From: Candidatus Moranbacteria bacterium RIFCSPHIGHO2_01_FULL_55_24
Lineage (GTDB): Bacteria; Patescibacteria; Paceibacteria; Moranbacterales; UBA1568
DNA: 64,000 nt
Assembly: GCA_001786575.1 (NCBI GenBank)
Contig: MFRW01000001.1
Location: 1-64,000 of the forward strand
Reading direction: 5' to 3'
Numbering within the stretch: the first letter of the stretch is position 1; each line of letters starts with the position of its first letter. Positions 16,531 through 24,734 of this stretch are shown piece by piece. Position numbers and translations under genes: made by a program. The notes beneath the pieces are model-generated. The model did no database searches, was not told where the DNA came from, and worked only from the letters and a program-made list of their open reading frames with translations.

Positions 16531-16580
16531 GTTTCCGGTTACGCGGTATACTGGAAGAGTTATCATTACCTATCGACCTT

Positions 16581-17249
16581 ATGACCTTTTTTGGGATAGA
16601 TCTCGTGTCCTTGATCCAAGTTGTCGGCTATTTGGGATTGTTCGCGATAGTCTTTGCGGAAACCGGGCTCTTCTTGGGATTTTTCCTGCCGGGAGACAGT
16701 CTGCTCTTTATCGCGGGTTTTCTTGCAGGCCAGGAGATTTTCTCTTTGCCGCTCCTCCTTACGCTCCTTATCATTGCAGCTATAACGGGCAATCTGGCAG
16801 GGTACGAATTCGGACGGCGTGTCGGGCCGCGTCTCTTCAGCCGCGAGGACTCGCTTCTTTTCAAGAAAAGCCATGCCTTCAGGGCGCAGGCATTCTATGA
16901 GCGCTATGGAGCCAAGACGATCGTGCTCGCTCGATTCATGCCGATTGTCAGGACGTTCGCTCCCATCGTTGCCGGGGTCGCCAAAATGAATTTCCGAGCA
17001 TTCTTCCTCTATAACCTGATCGGGGGTATTTCTTGGGTGGTCGTCCTTGTTCTCCTCGGCTATTTCCTCGGATCGGTTCCGTTCGTCCACGACCATCTGG
17101 AGCCGATGATCCTTCTTGTCGTCTTTCTGTCCATTCTACCGGGCATTATCGGGTATATACGAGAGCGACGCGCGGGCCGCGAAGTGCCGGATATCACCGA
17201 AGAAATTTTCTCGCACTCGGCTTTTGACAAAAGGCGCGAAGAGGAGTAG
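16581..17249 (+). CDS. DedA-family membrane protein
   Basis: 222 aa. DedA/SNARE-associated signatures: FAETGLFLGFFLPGDSLLFIAG near the N-terminus, a central GNLAGYEFGRRVG, and RFMPIVRTFAPIVAGV with the conserved arginine. About four to five hydrophobic segments. DedA proteins are inner-membrane lipid or proton-coupled transporters, some flipping undecaprenyl phosphate. A TATACT -10 lies about 30 bases upstream. The C-terminus RREEE overlaps the promoter of the following complex I-like operon. Confidence 0.9.
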   Translation: MTFFGIDLVSLIQVVGYLGLFAIVFAETGLFLGFFLPGDSLLFIAGFLAGQEIFSLPLLLTLLIIAAITGNLAGYEFGRRVGPRLFSREDSLLFKKSHAFRAQAFYERYGAKTIVLARFMPIVRTFAPIVAGVAKMNFRAFFLYNLIGGISWVVVLVLLGYFLGSVPFVHDHLEPMILLVVFLSILPGIIGYIRERRAGREVPDITEEIFSHSAFDKRREEE

Positions 17250-17252
17250 GAT
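17224..17252 (+). promoter_or_regulatory. promoter of the complex I-like operon
   Basis: Perfect TTGACA (17224-17229), 17-bp spacer, TAGGAT (17247-17252), overlapping the end of the DedA gene. Confidence 0.75.
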
Positions 17253-17270
17253 GCCAGGGTATATTTCCCT

Positions 17271-17301
17271 ATTTCCGTGCGGAGGAACGGAAGCTTTTTT
17301 C
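17271..17301 (+). promoter_or_regulatory. terminator-like hairpin in the leader of the complex I-like operon
   Basis: Stem TTCCGT / ACGGAA (17273-17292) with an 8-base loop, followed by GC and six T, lies between the predicted transcription start and the first gene. It could act as an attenuator; the stem is short. Confidence 0.4.
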
Positions 17302-17325
17302 TGAAATTGTTGTACGGCCTCGCAT

Positions 17326-17856
17326 ATGTACCGACTGCTGCGAAAAATCGCTGTCACGCCGAAAGTGGTGATCCCGGAATCAGAACTCATGACTCTCCAG
17401 ATTCCGGAACTGGGCGCGGAGCTTTCCCCGCTCGTCAAAAAGCTTTTCAAAGGCTCGCTCGCGATTCGCGAGGTGGCTGCCGGCTCCAGCAATGCCGAAG
17501 AACAGGAACTGACCGCTCTGACCAATGCTTATTACGATATCGAGCGCTTCGGCGTCCGTTTTGTGGCATCTCCGCGTCATGCGGACATGCTGTTCGTGAC
17601 CGGGCCGGTTTCCCGCAATATGGCCGAAGGTCTCAAACGCACGTATGAGGCGACTCCCGCGCCGAAGCTCGTCGTAGCGGTCGGTGACGGCGCTATCGAT
17701 GGCGGCGTGTACCGCGGCTCTTATGCCATCCATGACAGCGTTTCCGAAGTGATCCCGGTTGATTTCTCTATTCCCGGGGATCCTCCTGCGCCCAAGGTCG
17801 TCATGGCGGCTTTGCTCCAGATCCTCCGGGATATCGATAACCAGACAGAAAAGTAA
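17326..17856 (+). CDS. HycG/NuoB-like small subunit without any iron-sulfur ligands
   Basis: 176 aa. The backbone is clearly that of the [NiFe]-hydrogenase-4/complex I small subunit: RFGVRFVASPRHADMLFVTG, PKLVVAVGDGAIDGG and IPVDFSIPGDPPAP. All four cysteines that bind cluster N2 are changed: GSCNGCE reads GSSNAEE (Ser55, Glu58), G.CA reads DGA (Gly122) and PGCPP reads PGDPP (Asp152). I confirmed these codons in the DNA. The frame is intact and the rest is conserved, so it is a maintained protein, not a decayed gene. In relatives this subunit passes electrons from ferredoxin to the active site; here it can only be structural. It is the first gene of a six-gene operon. Confidence 0.88.
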   Translation: MYRLLRKIAVTPKVVIPESELMTLQIPELGAELSPLVKKLFKGSLAIREVAAGSSNAEEQELTALTNAYYDIERFGVRFVASPRHADMLFVTGPVSRNMAEGLKRTYEATPAPKLVVAVGDGAIDGGVYRGSYAIHDSVSEVIPVDFSIPGDPPAPKVVMAALLQILRDIDNQTEK

Positions 17857-17864
17857 GCCAACCT

Positions 17865-19919
17865 ATGGAATTTTTCCTTACTCCAGCCTCACTTTTCCTT
17901 TTCGGGGGACTTTTTCTCTTCGGCGCTTTCGGAGCGCTCCTTCTGTCGCGTCTCGTCCCTGATGGAGGGAAAATCGCCGGGACGTTCGCGCATGTGCTGG
18001 GCTTCCTCGGTTCCCTTGCGGCTCTTACCACCGCTTTTGCAGTCCTTGTTTCGGGTCAGGCGATCGCGTTCTCTCTTCCTGGCACGCTGCCCTTCGTCGA
18101 ATTCGCTTTCCGTTTCGATGCGCTTGCGGCCTACTTCGTCATCCTGGTTTCCCTGGTCGGGATGGCAGCTTCGATCTACGGCATCGGCTACCAGAAACAT
18201 TTCTTCGGTGGTCATTCTCTCGGTTGGTTCGGCTTCCTCTACAATATTTTCCTCTTGAGCCTGGTATTCATTCCGCTTGCGAACCAAGCGTTCTTCTTCC
18301 TGTTCCTTTGGGAAATCATGTCGCTTTCCTCGTATTTCCTGGTGGTTTTCGAGCGCAAAGAAGAATCCGTGCAAGCAGGCTTCCTCTATTTCCTGATGAC
18401 TCATCTGGGGACGGCTTTCGTCATGCTCGCGCTGCTCCTCGCCTACGGGGCGACAGGATCGTTCGCGTTCGATGATTGGCGCGTGGCGAGTGCCAACATA
18501 ACGCCGCTTCTCCAATCGCTCATTTTCCTCTTCGCGCTTATCGGCTTCGGGACCAAGGCCGGTATCATCCCGCTCCACATCTGGCTTCCGGAGGCTCACC
18601 CGGCGGCACCATCGCATGTCTCGGCGCTCATGTCCGGCGTGATGGTCAAGACAGCGCTCTTCATGCTGGTACGCTTCTTTTTCGATTTCTTCCCCGGAGC
18701 ACGCATGGAGTGGGGGCTCGCCTTCATGCTCTTAGGCTCACTTTCGGCGCTTCTCGGGATCCTCTACGCGCTTGCGGAGAGGGATATCAAGCGTCTGCTC
18801 GCATACAGCACCGTCGAGAACGTCGGGATCATGCTTATGGGATTCGGAGCGGCGCTGGTGTTTTTCGGGCTTGGGGCCGAGAGCTTCGCACTCTTCGCGC
18901 TTGCGGCCATGCTCTACCATATGCTGAACCACGCGATCTTCAAGTCGCTCCTGTTCCTCGGTGCGGGCGCGGTAGTCGAGGCCACCGGTACTCGCAATCT
19001 GAACGCGTACGGCGGCCTGCTCAAGTTCTTGCCGCTCTCGGGATTCTTCTTTCTCATCGGATCTCTCGCTATTTCTGCCTTCCCGCCGCTGAACGGCTTT
19101 GCCAGCGAATGGCTCACCTTCCAGTCGCTTTTCGTCGGAATCGCCTCGCCGAGCCTGCTCGTGAAAGCCACCTTTATCATCACTATCGTGAGCCTCGTCA
19201 TGACCAGCGGTCTTGCGGCGGCGACCTTCGTCAAAGCCTTCGGAACCTCTTTCTTGGGACGGGCCCGGACGGTGCGCACGGAACTGCCGCATGAGGCCGA
19301 TCAGCTCATGCTTCTTGCGATGGGCTTCCTCGCGCTTCTGACGCTTGTGTTAGGCGTCGGAGCCACCTTCATGATCGCCGCCCTTATCGGCATGATCGCG
19401 AGCATCGGTCTGACCGATCCGCTTTCCCTGCGCTTTCCTTTCAGCGAATTCATCGCCGCACGCGAGCAGTTCGCGAATGTCCTCCCGTTGGAAACGATCG
19501 GGATGCTTCTTCTGGTGATTTTCGCGGTTGCCGGAGGTGCTGTGTACTTCGCGACACGGAAGCGTGGGATCGTCTATGGGCGTACCTGGGACTGCGGCAC
19601 GCCTTTGAGCCCGCGCACGCAGATTTCGAGCACGGGCTTCTCACGTTCGCTGGTCACGATATTCCAGGGGATTCTCCGGCCTACCAGGCAGACCTCGATC
19701 GAGTACCAGGATGGCAAGATGCGGTATTTCATCAAATACCAAGGGATCAAGATGGGACTCGGCGACCCGTATCGCTCGGGAATCTATGGCCCGGCTCATA
19801 ATGTACTCCTTTTCTTCGCTCGCCAGGCTCGGCGCATCCAGAGCGGAAATGTAAACGCCTACGCGCTCTATATGTTCGTGACGCTCATCCTCCTCTTGGT
19901 ATGGACTCTTTACTCCTGA
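17865..19919 (+). CDS. HyfB/NuoL-like antiporter-type subunit
   Basis: 684 aa, strongly hydrophobic with about 15-16 membrane helices. Proton_antipo_M core: FLFLWEIMSLSSYFLV with the TM5 glutamate (Glu150), GFGTKAGIIPLHIWLPEAH with the TM7 lysine (Lys231), and AERDIKRLLAYSTVENVGIM. The C-terminal RTWDCGTPLSPRTQ segment is typical of HyfB-type proteins. In complex I and group 4 hydrogenases this subunit pumps H+ or Na+. The charged residues needed for ion movement are kept, which contrasts with the lost redox ligands of its partners. 8 bases separate it from the small-subunit gene. Confidence 0.92.
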   Translation: MEFFLTPASLFLFGGLFLFGAFGALLLSRLVPDGGKIAGTFAHVLGFLGSLAALTTAFAVLVSGQAIAFSLPGTLPFVEFAFRFDALAAYFVILVSLVGMAASIYGIGYQKHFFGGHSLGWFGFLYNIFLLSLVFIPLANQAFFFLFLWEIMSLSSYFLVVFERKEESVQAGFLYFLMTHLGTAFVMLALLLAYGATGSFAFDDWRVASANITPLLQSLIFLFALIGFGTKAGIIPLHIWLPEAHPAAPSHVSALMSGVMVKTALFMLVRFFFDFFPGARMEWGLAFMLLGSLSALLGILYALAERDIKRLLAYSTVENVGIMLMGFGAALVFFGLGAESFALFALAAMLYHMLNHAIFKSLLFLGAGAVVEATGTRNLNAYGGLLKFLPLSGFFFLIGSLAISAFPPLNGFASEWLTFQSLFVGIASPSLLVKATFIITIVSLVMTSGLAAATFVKAFGTSFLGRARTVRTELPHEADQLMLLAMGFLALLTLVLGVGATFMIAALIGMIASIGLTDPLSLRFPFSEFIAAREQFANVLPLETIGMLLLVIFAVAGGAVYFATRKRGIVYGRTWDCGTPLSPRTQISSTGFSRSLVTIFQGILRPTRQTSIEYQDGKMRYFIKYQGIKMGLGDPYRSGIYGPAHNVLLFFARQARRIQSGNVNAYALYMFVTLILLLVWTLYS

Positions 19920-19929
19920 TTCCGCTCCT

Positions 19930-20901
19930 ATGACGATACTTATGATATTTTTCTTCCTCCTCCAGCTCGTGGCGATTCCGGTGCTTTCGCCGCTCGCAGT
20001 GGGTATTATCCGGAAGATCAAGGCGCATATGCAAGGGAGAGTGGGGGCTTCGGTGCTCCAGCCGTACTATGACCTCTGGAAGCTCTTCCATAAGGACGAA
20101 GTGATCTCCGAAGACGCGACGTGGATTTTCCGTTTTGCTCCGTACCTCATTTTCGCGGTTTCGGTGGCCGTGGGAATCGCGGTGCCGATGGTGACAGCGG
20201 TTCCGGCAGCTTTTCCGGGGATTGAGCGGCTTTCGTTCCTGGCGCTTTCTGATTTTCTGGTCGTCATCTATCTCTTCGCGCTCATGACCTTCTTCCTCGC
20301 CCTTCTGGGTATCGAGACGGGGAGCGGCTTCGGCGGTTTCGGTGCCGCCCGCGAGATGATGGTAGCGGCGCTTGCGGAAGGCGGGCTCCTCTTCTCTCTC
20401 TTGGTCGCATCGGTAATCGCCCAGAGCGGCAACCTCATGGGCATAGTCGTCAATCTCCAGATGATGCCGCTTGAGACGCTCTTCCCGCTCCTGATCGCCT
20501 TCGTAGGGTTCGCTATCGCGCTCCTGGCAGAAAACAGCCGCTTCCCGGTCGACAATCCGGCCACGCACCTGGAACTTACGATGATCCATGAAGCGATGAT
20601 CCTCGAGCACTCCGGCAAGCGCTTGGCGCTCCTCGAGTGGGCCGCTGCGAACAAGCTTCTTATCTTCATCGCGCTCGGAGCGAACATTTTCTTCCCTTGG
20701 GGGGTGGCGCTCCAAGCTGATGCTCTTCCCGGACTTGCTCTCGCACTCGTCGTTTTCGCGGCGAAAGCAGCCGTACTTCTTGCCGGTATCGCCGTCATCG
20801 AGTCCACTATGGCGAAGTTCCGTATCTTCCGCGTCCCAGACCTCCTCTTCACCTCGCTGGTCTTGGGGATCATAGCTCTCTCTATCAGTATCACTTTCTG
20901 A
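19930..20901 (+). CDS. HyfC/NuoH-like membrane subunit
   Basis: 323 aa, about eight membrane helices. Family hallmarks: N-terminal SPLAVGIIRKIKAHMQGRVG, the YYDLWKLFHKDEV segment, and ENSRFPVDNPATHLELTMIHEAM, where glutamate and aspartate residues form the entry to the ion path. This subunit couples the peripheral arm to the antiporter subunits in complex I-like enzymes. All visible hallmark residues are kept. 10 bases downstream of the HyfB-like gene and 6 bases upstream of the HyfE-like gene, consistent with one operon. Confidence 0.92.
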   Translation: MTILMIFFFLLQLVAIPVLSPLAVGIIRKIKAHMQGRVGASVLQPYYDLWKLFHKDEVISEDATWIFRFAPYLIFAVSVAVGIAVPMVTAVPAAFPGIERLSFLALSDFLVVIYLFALMTFFLALLGIETGSGFGGFGAAREMMVAALAEGGLLFSLLVASVIAQSGNLMGIVVNLQMMPLETLFPLLIAFVGFAIALLAENSRFPVDNPATHLELTMIHEAMILEHSGKRLALLEWAAANKLLIFIALGANIFFPWGVALQADALPGLALALVVFAAKAAVLLAGIAVIESTMAKFRIFRVPDLLFTSLVLGIIALSISITF

Positions 20902-20907
20902 AACCCT

Positions 20908-21567
20908 ATGTTCCAAGAGTACGCACAATTCTTCTTTTTCCTCGACATCATCGCTTTCTTGGCGGCGTTTCTCTTGAACGTGGTGAAGGGGAACCGGAAT
21001 ATCCTGCGCCTGTATTTTCTCCAGTCATTCGCGGTGAGCGTCGTTCTCATGGCCGCAGGCATCTTGGAAGGAGCACACGGCCTGCTCTGGGTCGGCGCGC
21101 TCACGTTCCTTATAAAGTGCGTCATGGCGCCGGCATTCTTCTTCCGGATTCTCAAGAAGTACGGGAGCAGCGCTTCTTCGACGCAGTATCTCTCGCTCCC
21201 GTTCACGCTTCTCGTTCTCTTGGGCCTCGTACTCCTCGCATACTCGAAAGTCTTTCTGCCTCTCGCGCCTCTCGCTCCGGAAGCTTTGGGGTCGCTTTCT
21301 CTCAATATCGCGATCGTGTTCGTCTCGATCTTCCTTATCATCAATGGACGTGCGGCCTTCTCGCAGATTATCGGTATCCTTTCGCTGGAAAACGGCATCG
21401 TCCTCCTGGCCGCGTTCGTCGGCATCGAGCAGCCGCTCGCTCTGGAGATGGGGATCATTTTCGATATCGTCGTCTGGATCGTGATCGTGAACGCTTTTAT
21501 CGGGATGATCTACCGCCAGTTCCAATCGCTCGACACCCGCGAACTGAAACACTTGACTGAAGAATAA
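20908..21567 (+). CDS. HyfE-like (NuoK-related) membrane subunit
   Basis: 219 aa, about six to seven membrane helices. HyfE proteins fuse a NuoK-like part; here LSLENGIVLLAAF contains the conserved ENG with the membrane glutamate, and FDIVVWIVIVNAFIGMIYRQFQSLDT matches the C-terminal part. It sits between HyfC- and HyfF-like genes in the standard hyf gene order (B-C-E-F-G, without HyfD). It is part of the membrane arm and is predicted to carry ion-translocation glutamates. Confidence 0.85.
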   Translation: MFQEYAQFFFFLDIIAFLAAFLLNVVKGNRNILRLYFLQSFAVSVVLMAAGILEGAHGLLWVGALTFLIKCVMAPAFFFRILKKYGSSASSTQYLSLPFTLLVLLGLVLLAYSKVFLPLAPLAPEALGSLSLNIAIVFVSIFLIINGRAAFSQIIGILSLENGIVLLAAFVGIEQPLALEMGIIFDIVVWIVIVNAFIGMIYRQFQSLDTRELKHLTEE

Positions 21568-21578
21568 GACCTAAACGT

Positions 21579-23039
21579 ATGATGCTCACTTTCCTCATCG
21601 CTCTCCCATTCCTCGCCGGCGCGTTCATTATCCTGCTTCCGGCGAAGAAAACGCGCCTGATCGAAGCCGCGGTTGCGGTGGTCGCCTTGGCCGAACTCTT
21701 TCTGGCGCTCTCGCTTCTTCCGCAGGTGCTCGCAGAAGGCCGGGTAGAGGCCTCGCAGATCTTCGCCATCGACGTGTTCGGGATGTTCCTCATGCTCGTA
21801 ATCGCTCTTGTCGGCTTCTTCGTGAGCCTCTACTCCGTGGGCTATCTCCGGGCCGAAGTGGCGAAGGGCATCATCGGAGCCCGCCGGGTGCGCCAGTACT
21901 TCGCGCTTTTCGAGCTTTTTCTCTTCGCCATGTATCTGGCAGTCGGCACGGTGAACCCGGTGGTCATGTGGATCGCTATCGAGGCGACGACGCTTTCGAC
22001 CGCGTTCCTTATAAGCTACTACAACAAGCCTTCGGCTACCGAAGCGGCATGGAAGTACATCATCTTGAATTCGCTCGGCCTGCTCCTGGGCCTCCTCGGC
22101 ACGCTCCTGTTCCTCGCCCTTCCGGAGGCGAAGAGCGGCGTCTCTGATTGGGAGACGCTTCGTGCGGCAGCTACATCGTTCCATCCGCTTGCGGTAAAGA
22201 TCGCCTTCGTCTTCGTGCTCGTCGGGTACGGGACCAAAGTCGGCCTCGCACCGCTCCACGCCTGGCTCCCGGATGCCCACAGCAAGGCGCCTTCGCCTAT
22301 TTCCGCGCTCCTCTCGGGAGTGCTTCTGAATGTCGCCCTCTTCGCAGTGCTCCGCTTCAAGGGAGTGGCGGACCTCGCTTTGGGAGACGCAGTGTTTACG
22401 GGACAGCTCCTTATCTTCTTCGGAATGCTTTCGCTCGCCATCGCTTCGCTCATCATCTTCGTCCAGAAGAACTACAAGCGTCTGCTTGCCTATTCGAGCA
22501 TCGAGCACATGGGCATCATGGCGCTCGGTTTCGGCTTCGGGGGGCTCGGCGCCTATGCGGCGCTTCTCCACATGCTCTACCACGCGCTGGCGAAGTCGCT
22601 CCTCTTCCTCTCGGCAGGAAATATCTTTCTCCGCTACAGTTCGACCAAACTCAAGAACATTTCCGGCGTCCTCTCGGCGCTTCCGGTGACTGGCGTCCTC
22701 TTCTTCGGGGGATTCCTCATGATCGCCGGCATGCCGCCGTTCGGCATCTTCACGAGCAAGTTCCTGCTTCTCTCTGCCGGCATCGGCGCGCATCCTTGGG
22801 TGACGGGAGTAGCACTCTTCCTGATCGCTCTCGTGTTTTTCGGATTCTTCAAGCATGTGACCGCTCTCGCTTTCGGCAAGCCGGCCGAAACGATCGAGAT
22901 CGGCGAGAGCCGCAACCCGCTGACCATTCTGCCGCTCGTGGCGCTTGCGCTCCTCATCGTTTTCCTCTCCTGGCGTTTCCCGGCATCGCTCGAAATGCTC
23001 ATCCGGCTCGCCGCGGAGCAGCTCATCCTCAATTCATAG
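21579..23039 (+). CDS. HyfF/NuoN-like antiporter-type subunit
   Basis: 486 aa, about 14 membrane helices. Key charges of the antiporter module are present: VMWIAIEATTLSTAFL (Glu135), GYGTKVGLAPLHAWLPDAH (Lys220) and VQKNYKRLLAYSSIEHMGIM. It is the second antiporter-like subunit of the operon and shares its core with the HyfB-like protein. It is predicted to contribute a second ion channel. Next gene starts 10 bases later. Confidence 0.92.
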   Translation: MMLTFLIALPFLAGAFIILLPAKKTRLIEAAVAVVALAELFLALSLLPQVLAEGRVEASQIFAIDVFGMFLMLVIALVGFFVSLYSVGYLRAEVAKGIIGARRVRQYFALFELFLFAMYLAVGTVNPVVMWIAIEATTLSTAFLISYYNKPSATEAAWKYIILNSLGLLLGLLGTLLFLALPEAKSGVSDWETLRAAATSFHPLAVKIAFVFVLVGYGTKVGLAPLHAWLPDAHSKAPSPISALLSGVLLNVALFAVLRFKGVADLALGDAVFTGQLLIFFGMLSLAIASLIIFVQKNYKRLLAYSSIEHMGIMALGFGFGGLGAYAALLHMLYHALAKSLLFLSAGNIFLRYSSTKLKNISGVLSALPVTGVLFFGGFLMIAGMPPFGIFTSKFLLLSAGIGAHPWVTGVALFLIALVFFGFFKHVTALAFGKPAETIEIGESRNPLTILPLVALALLIVFLSWRFPASLEMLIRLAAEQLILNS

Positions 23040-23049
23040 GTCCACGCAT

Positions 23050-24639
23050 ATGACAGACATCGCCCACATCGTTTCGCGCTACGGGATCGCCGGATACCCG
23101 GGACAGCTTTCCGGGAATACCTATGCCTTTCCGGTTCCTGAAGGGGACCTGGTTTCCGTCATAGAGAATCTGAAGGGTATCCACGGCTTGCCGCTCAAGA
23201 CGGTCGCAGCGACGGATGAGCGCGAGACGCATGGGACGTTCCGCATCTACTATGTTTTCGGCATCCCGAAAGAAGGGATTTTCCTGGTGCCGTACTTGAA
23301 CGTCGACAAGTACACCCAGGTGTTCCCGTCGCTGACGCCCTTGTATCATGAGTTTTCCGCGTACGAGAAAGAGATCAAGTCCTTCTTCGGCCTGCTTCCA
23401 GCCGGGCATCCGGATGCCAAGCGCGTCATTCTCCATAGCGAGACGTTCCCGAAGAACTTGTACCCGCTTCTCAAGGACTTCGCCTGGGATAGCAAGACCA
23501 CCCTTTCCGAAGAAGAACGCGAATGGCCGGAGTTCCAGACCTATGCCGGAGAAGGCGTGTATGAGATTCCGGTAGGGCCGGTCCATGCCGGCATCATCGA
23601 GCCAGGCCACTTCCGCTTCAGCATGCTCGGGGAAGAGATGCTCCGCCTCGAGCCGCGTCTCGGCTATGTCCATAAGGGGACCGAGAAGCTCTTCGAGCAC
23701 CTGCCGATGGAGGACAAGCTCAAGCTTTCCGAACGCATTTCCGGCGACAGTTCCTTCCATCACGCGCTCGCTTGGAGCCAGGCGGTTGAGACGCTTGCCG
23801 GGGTGACGGTATCTGAAAAGGCGCGCATCCTCCGGGTAGTGTATGCGGAACTGGAGCGCCTGGCCAACCACTTCAATGACCTGGCCTTCATCATGCTCGA
23901 CACGGGCTTCAGTTTCGGCGGTTCGCACGGGACCAGGATCCGGGAACGCATCCTCCAGTGGAACGAGAAGCTTTCCGGCAGCCGTTTCCTGCGCGGGGTG
24001 GTCATGCCCGGCGGCGTGACGAAAGACATCTCTACCGAAACGATCGACGAGCTCCAGAATGATCTCGATGTCATAGAGAAAGACTTTTCCGAAGTGATCG
24101 AAGTCGCCGAAGAGACCGTATCCGTGCTCAATCGTTTGAAGACTACCGGTATCTTGGACCGGGACGTCGCAGAAGACCACGGCGCGCTCGGCGTGGCTGC
24201 CCGGGCCGTAGGGCTCGGCCTCGATGCCCGCGCGGATTACCCGTACGCCGAATATCAGAATATCCAGTTCTCGGTGCCGACCGAAGAGACCGGAGACGTG
24301 TACGCCCGCTATCGGATCCGTGTCCGCGAGGCGCACCAGTCATTCCGCATCCTGCATCAGGCGCTGACGATGGCGCTCCATGCCGAAGGACCGCTTGCTC
24401 TCGAGCTCCCGTCCCTGCCCGCCGATAGTCAGGCCGTCGGTATCGTCGAGGGTTTCCGCGGCGATATCGTGTACTTCGTGAAGACCGACCAGCAAGGCAA
24501 GATCACCCGGGTGAAGGTCCGCGACACCTCGTTCATCAACTGGACGGTCTTCCCGTATATCGTCAGCCGCGATGTCATCCCGGACTTCCCGCTCATCAAC
24601 AAGAGCTTCAATCTCTCCTATACTGGAAACGATCTCTAG
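23050..24639 (+). CDS. HycE/HyfG-like (NuoCD-type) large subunit without [NiFe] ligands
   Basis: 529 aa from ATG 23050; an earlier in-frame start lies inside the HyfF-like gene. Residues 1 to about 165 are NuoC-like, about 175-529 are NuoD/hydrogenase-large-subunit-like (GPVHAGIIEPGHFRF, LGYVHKGTEKL). The first metal motif ERxCGxC reads ERISGDS (Ser231, Ser234). The C-terminal DPCxxC motif reads NLSYTG (Ser523, Gly526), so all four Ni-Fe cysteines are gone. Between them RDTSFINW and DFPLINKSF keep hydrogenase-type context. There is no hyp maturation gene or ferredoxin subunit nearby. It cannot be a hydrogenase; quinone or other small-molecule binding is unproven. A perfect terminator follows. 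Confidence 0.88.
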   Translation: MTDIAHIVSRYGIAGYPGQLSGNTYAFPVPEGDLVSVIENLKGIHGLPLKTVAATDERETHGTFRIYYVFGIPKEGIFLVPYLNVDKYTQVFPSLTPLYHEFSAYEKEIKSFFGLLPAGHPDAKRVILHSETFPKNLYPLLKDFAWDSKTTLSEEEREWPEFQTYAGEGVYEIPVGPVHAGIIEPGHFRFSMLGEEMLRLEPRLGYVHKGTEKLFEHLPMEDKLKLSERISGDSSFHHALAWSQAVETLAGVTVSEKARILRVVYAELERLANHFNDLAFIMLDTGFSFGGSHGTRIRERILQWNEKLSGSRFLRGVVMPGGVTKDISTETIDELQNDLDVIEKDFSEVIEVAEETVSVLNRLKTTGILDRDVAEDHGALGVAARAVGLGLDARADYPYAEYQNIQFSVPTEETGDVYARYRIRVREAHQSFRILHQALTMALHAEGPLALELPSLPADSQAVGIVEGFRGDIVYFVKTDQQGKITRVKVRDTSFINWTVFPYIVSRDVIPDFPLINKSFNLSYTGNDL

Positions 24640-24666
24640 GAGGTATTCTCGAAAGGACATCGGAAG

Positions 24667-24700
24667 AATCCCCGGAATCATGATTCCGGGGATTTTTTTG
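24667..24700 (+). terminator. intrinsic terminator of the complex I-like operon
   Basis: Perfect palindrome ATCCCCGGAATCATGATT continuing to CCGGGGAT, followed by seven T. Confidence 0.92.
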
Positions 24701-24722
24701 ACCATTCCCTGCGAGGAGGGTG

Positions 24723-24728
24723 TATAAT
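24723..24728 (+). promoter_or_regulatory. -10 box placed for leaderless transcription of the GSDH-like gene
   Basis: TATAAT ends 6 bases before the ATG at 24735; the -35 region is weak. Confidence 0.55.
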
Positions 24729-24734
24729 GGAAAC

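Noticed and set aside
17326..24639. Active [NiFe] hydrogenase or NADH dehydrogenase
   Set aside because: All Ni-Fe and cluster-N2 cysteines are replaced and there are no electron-input subunits.
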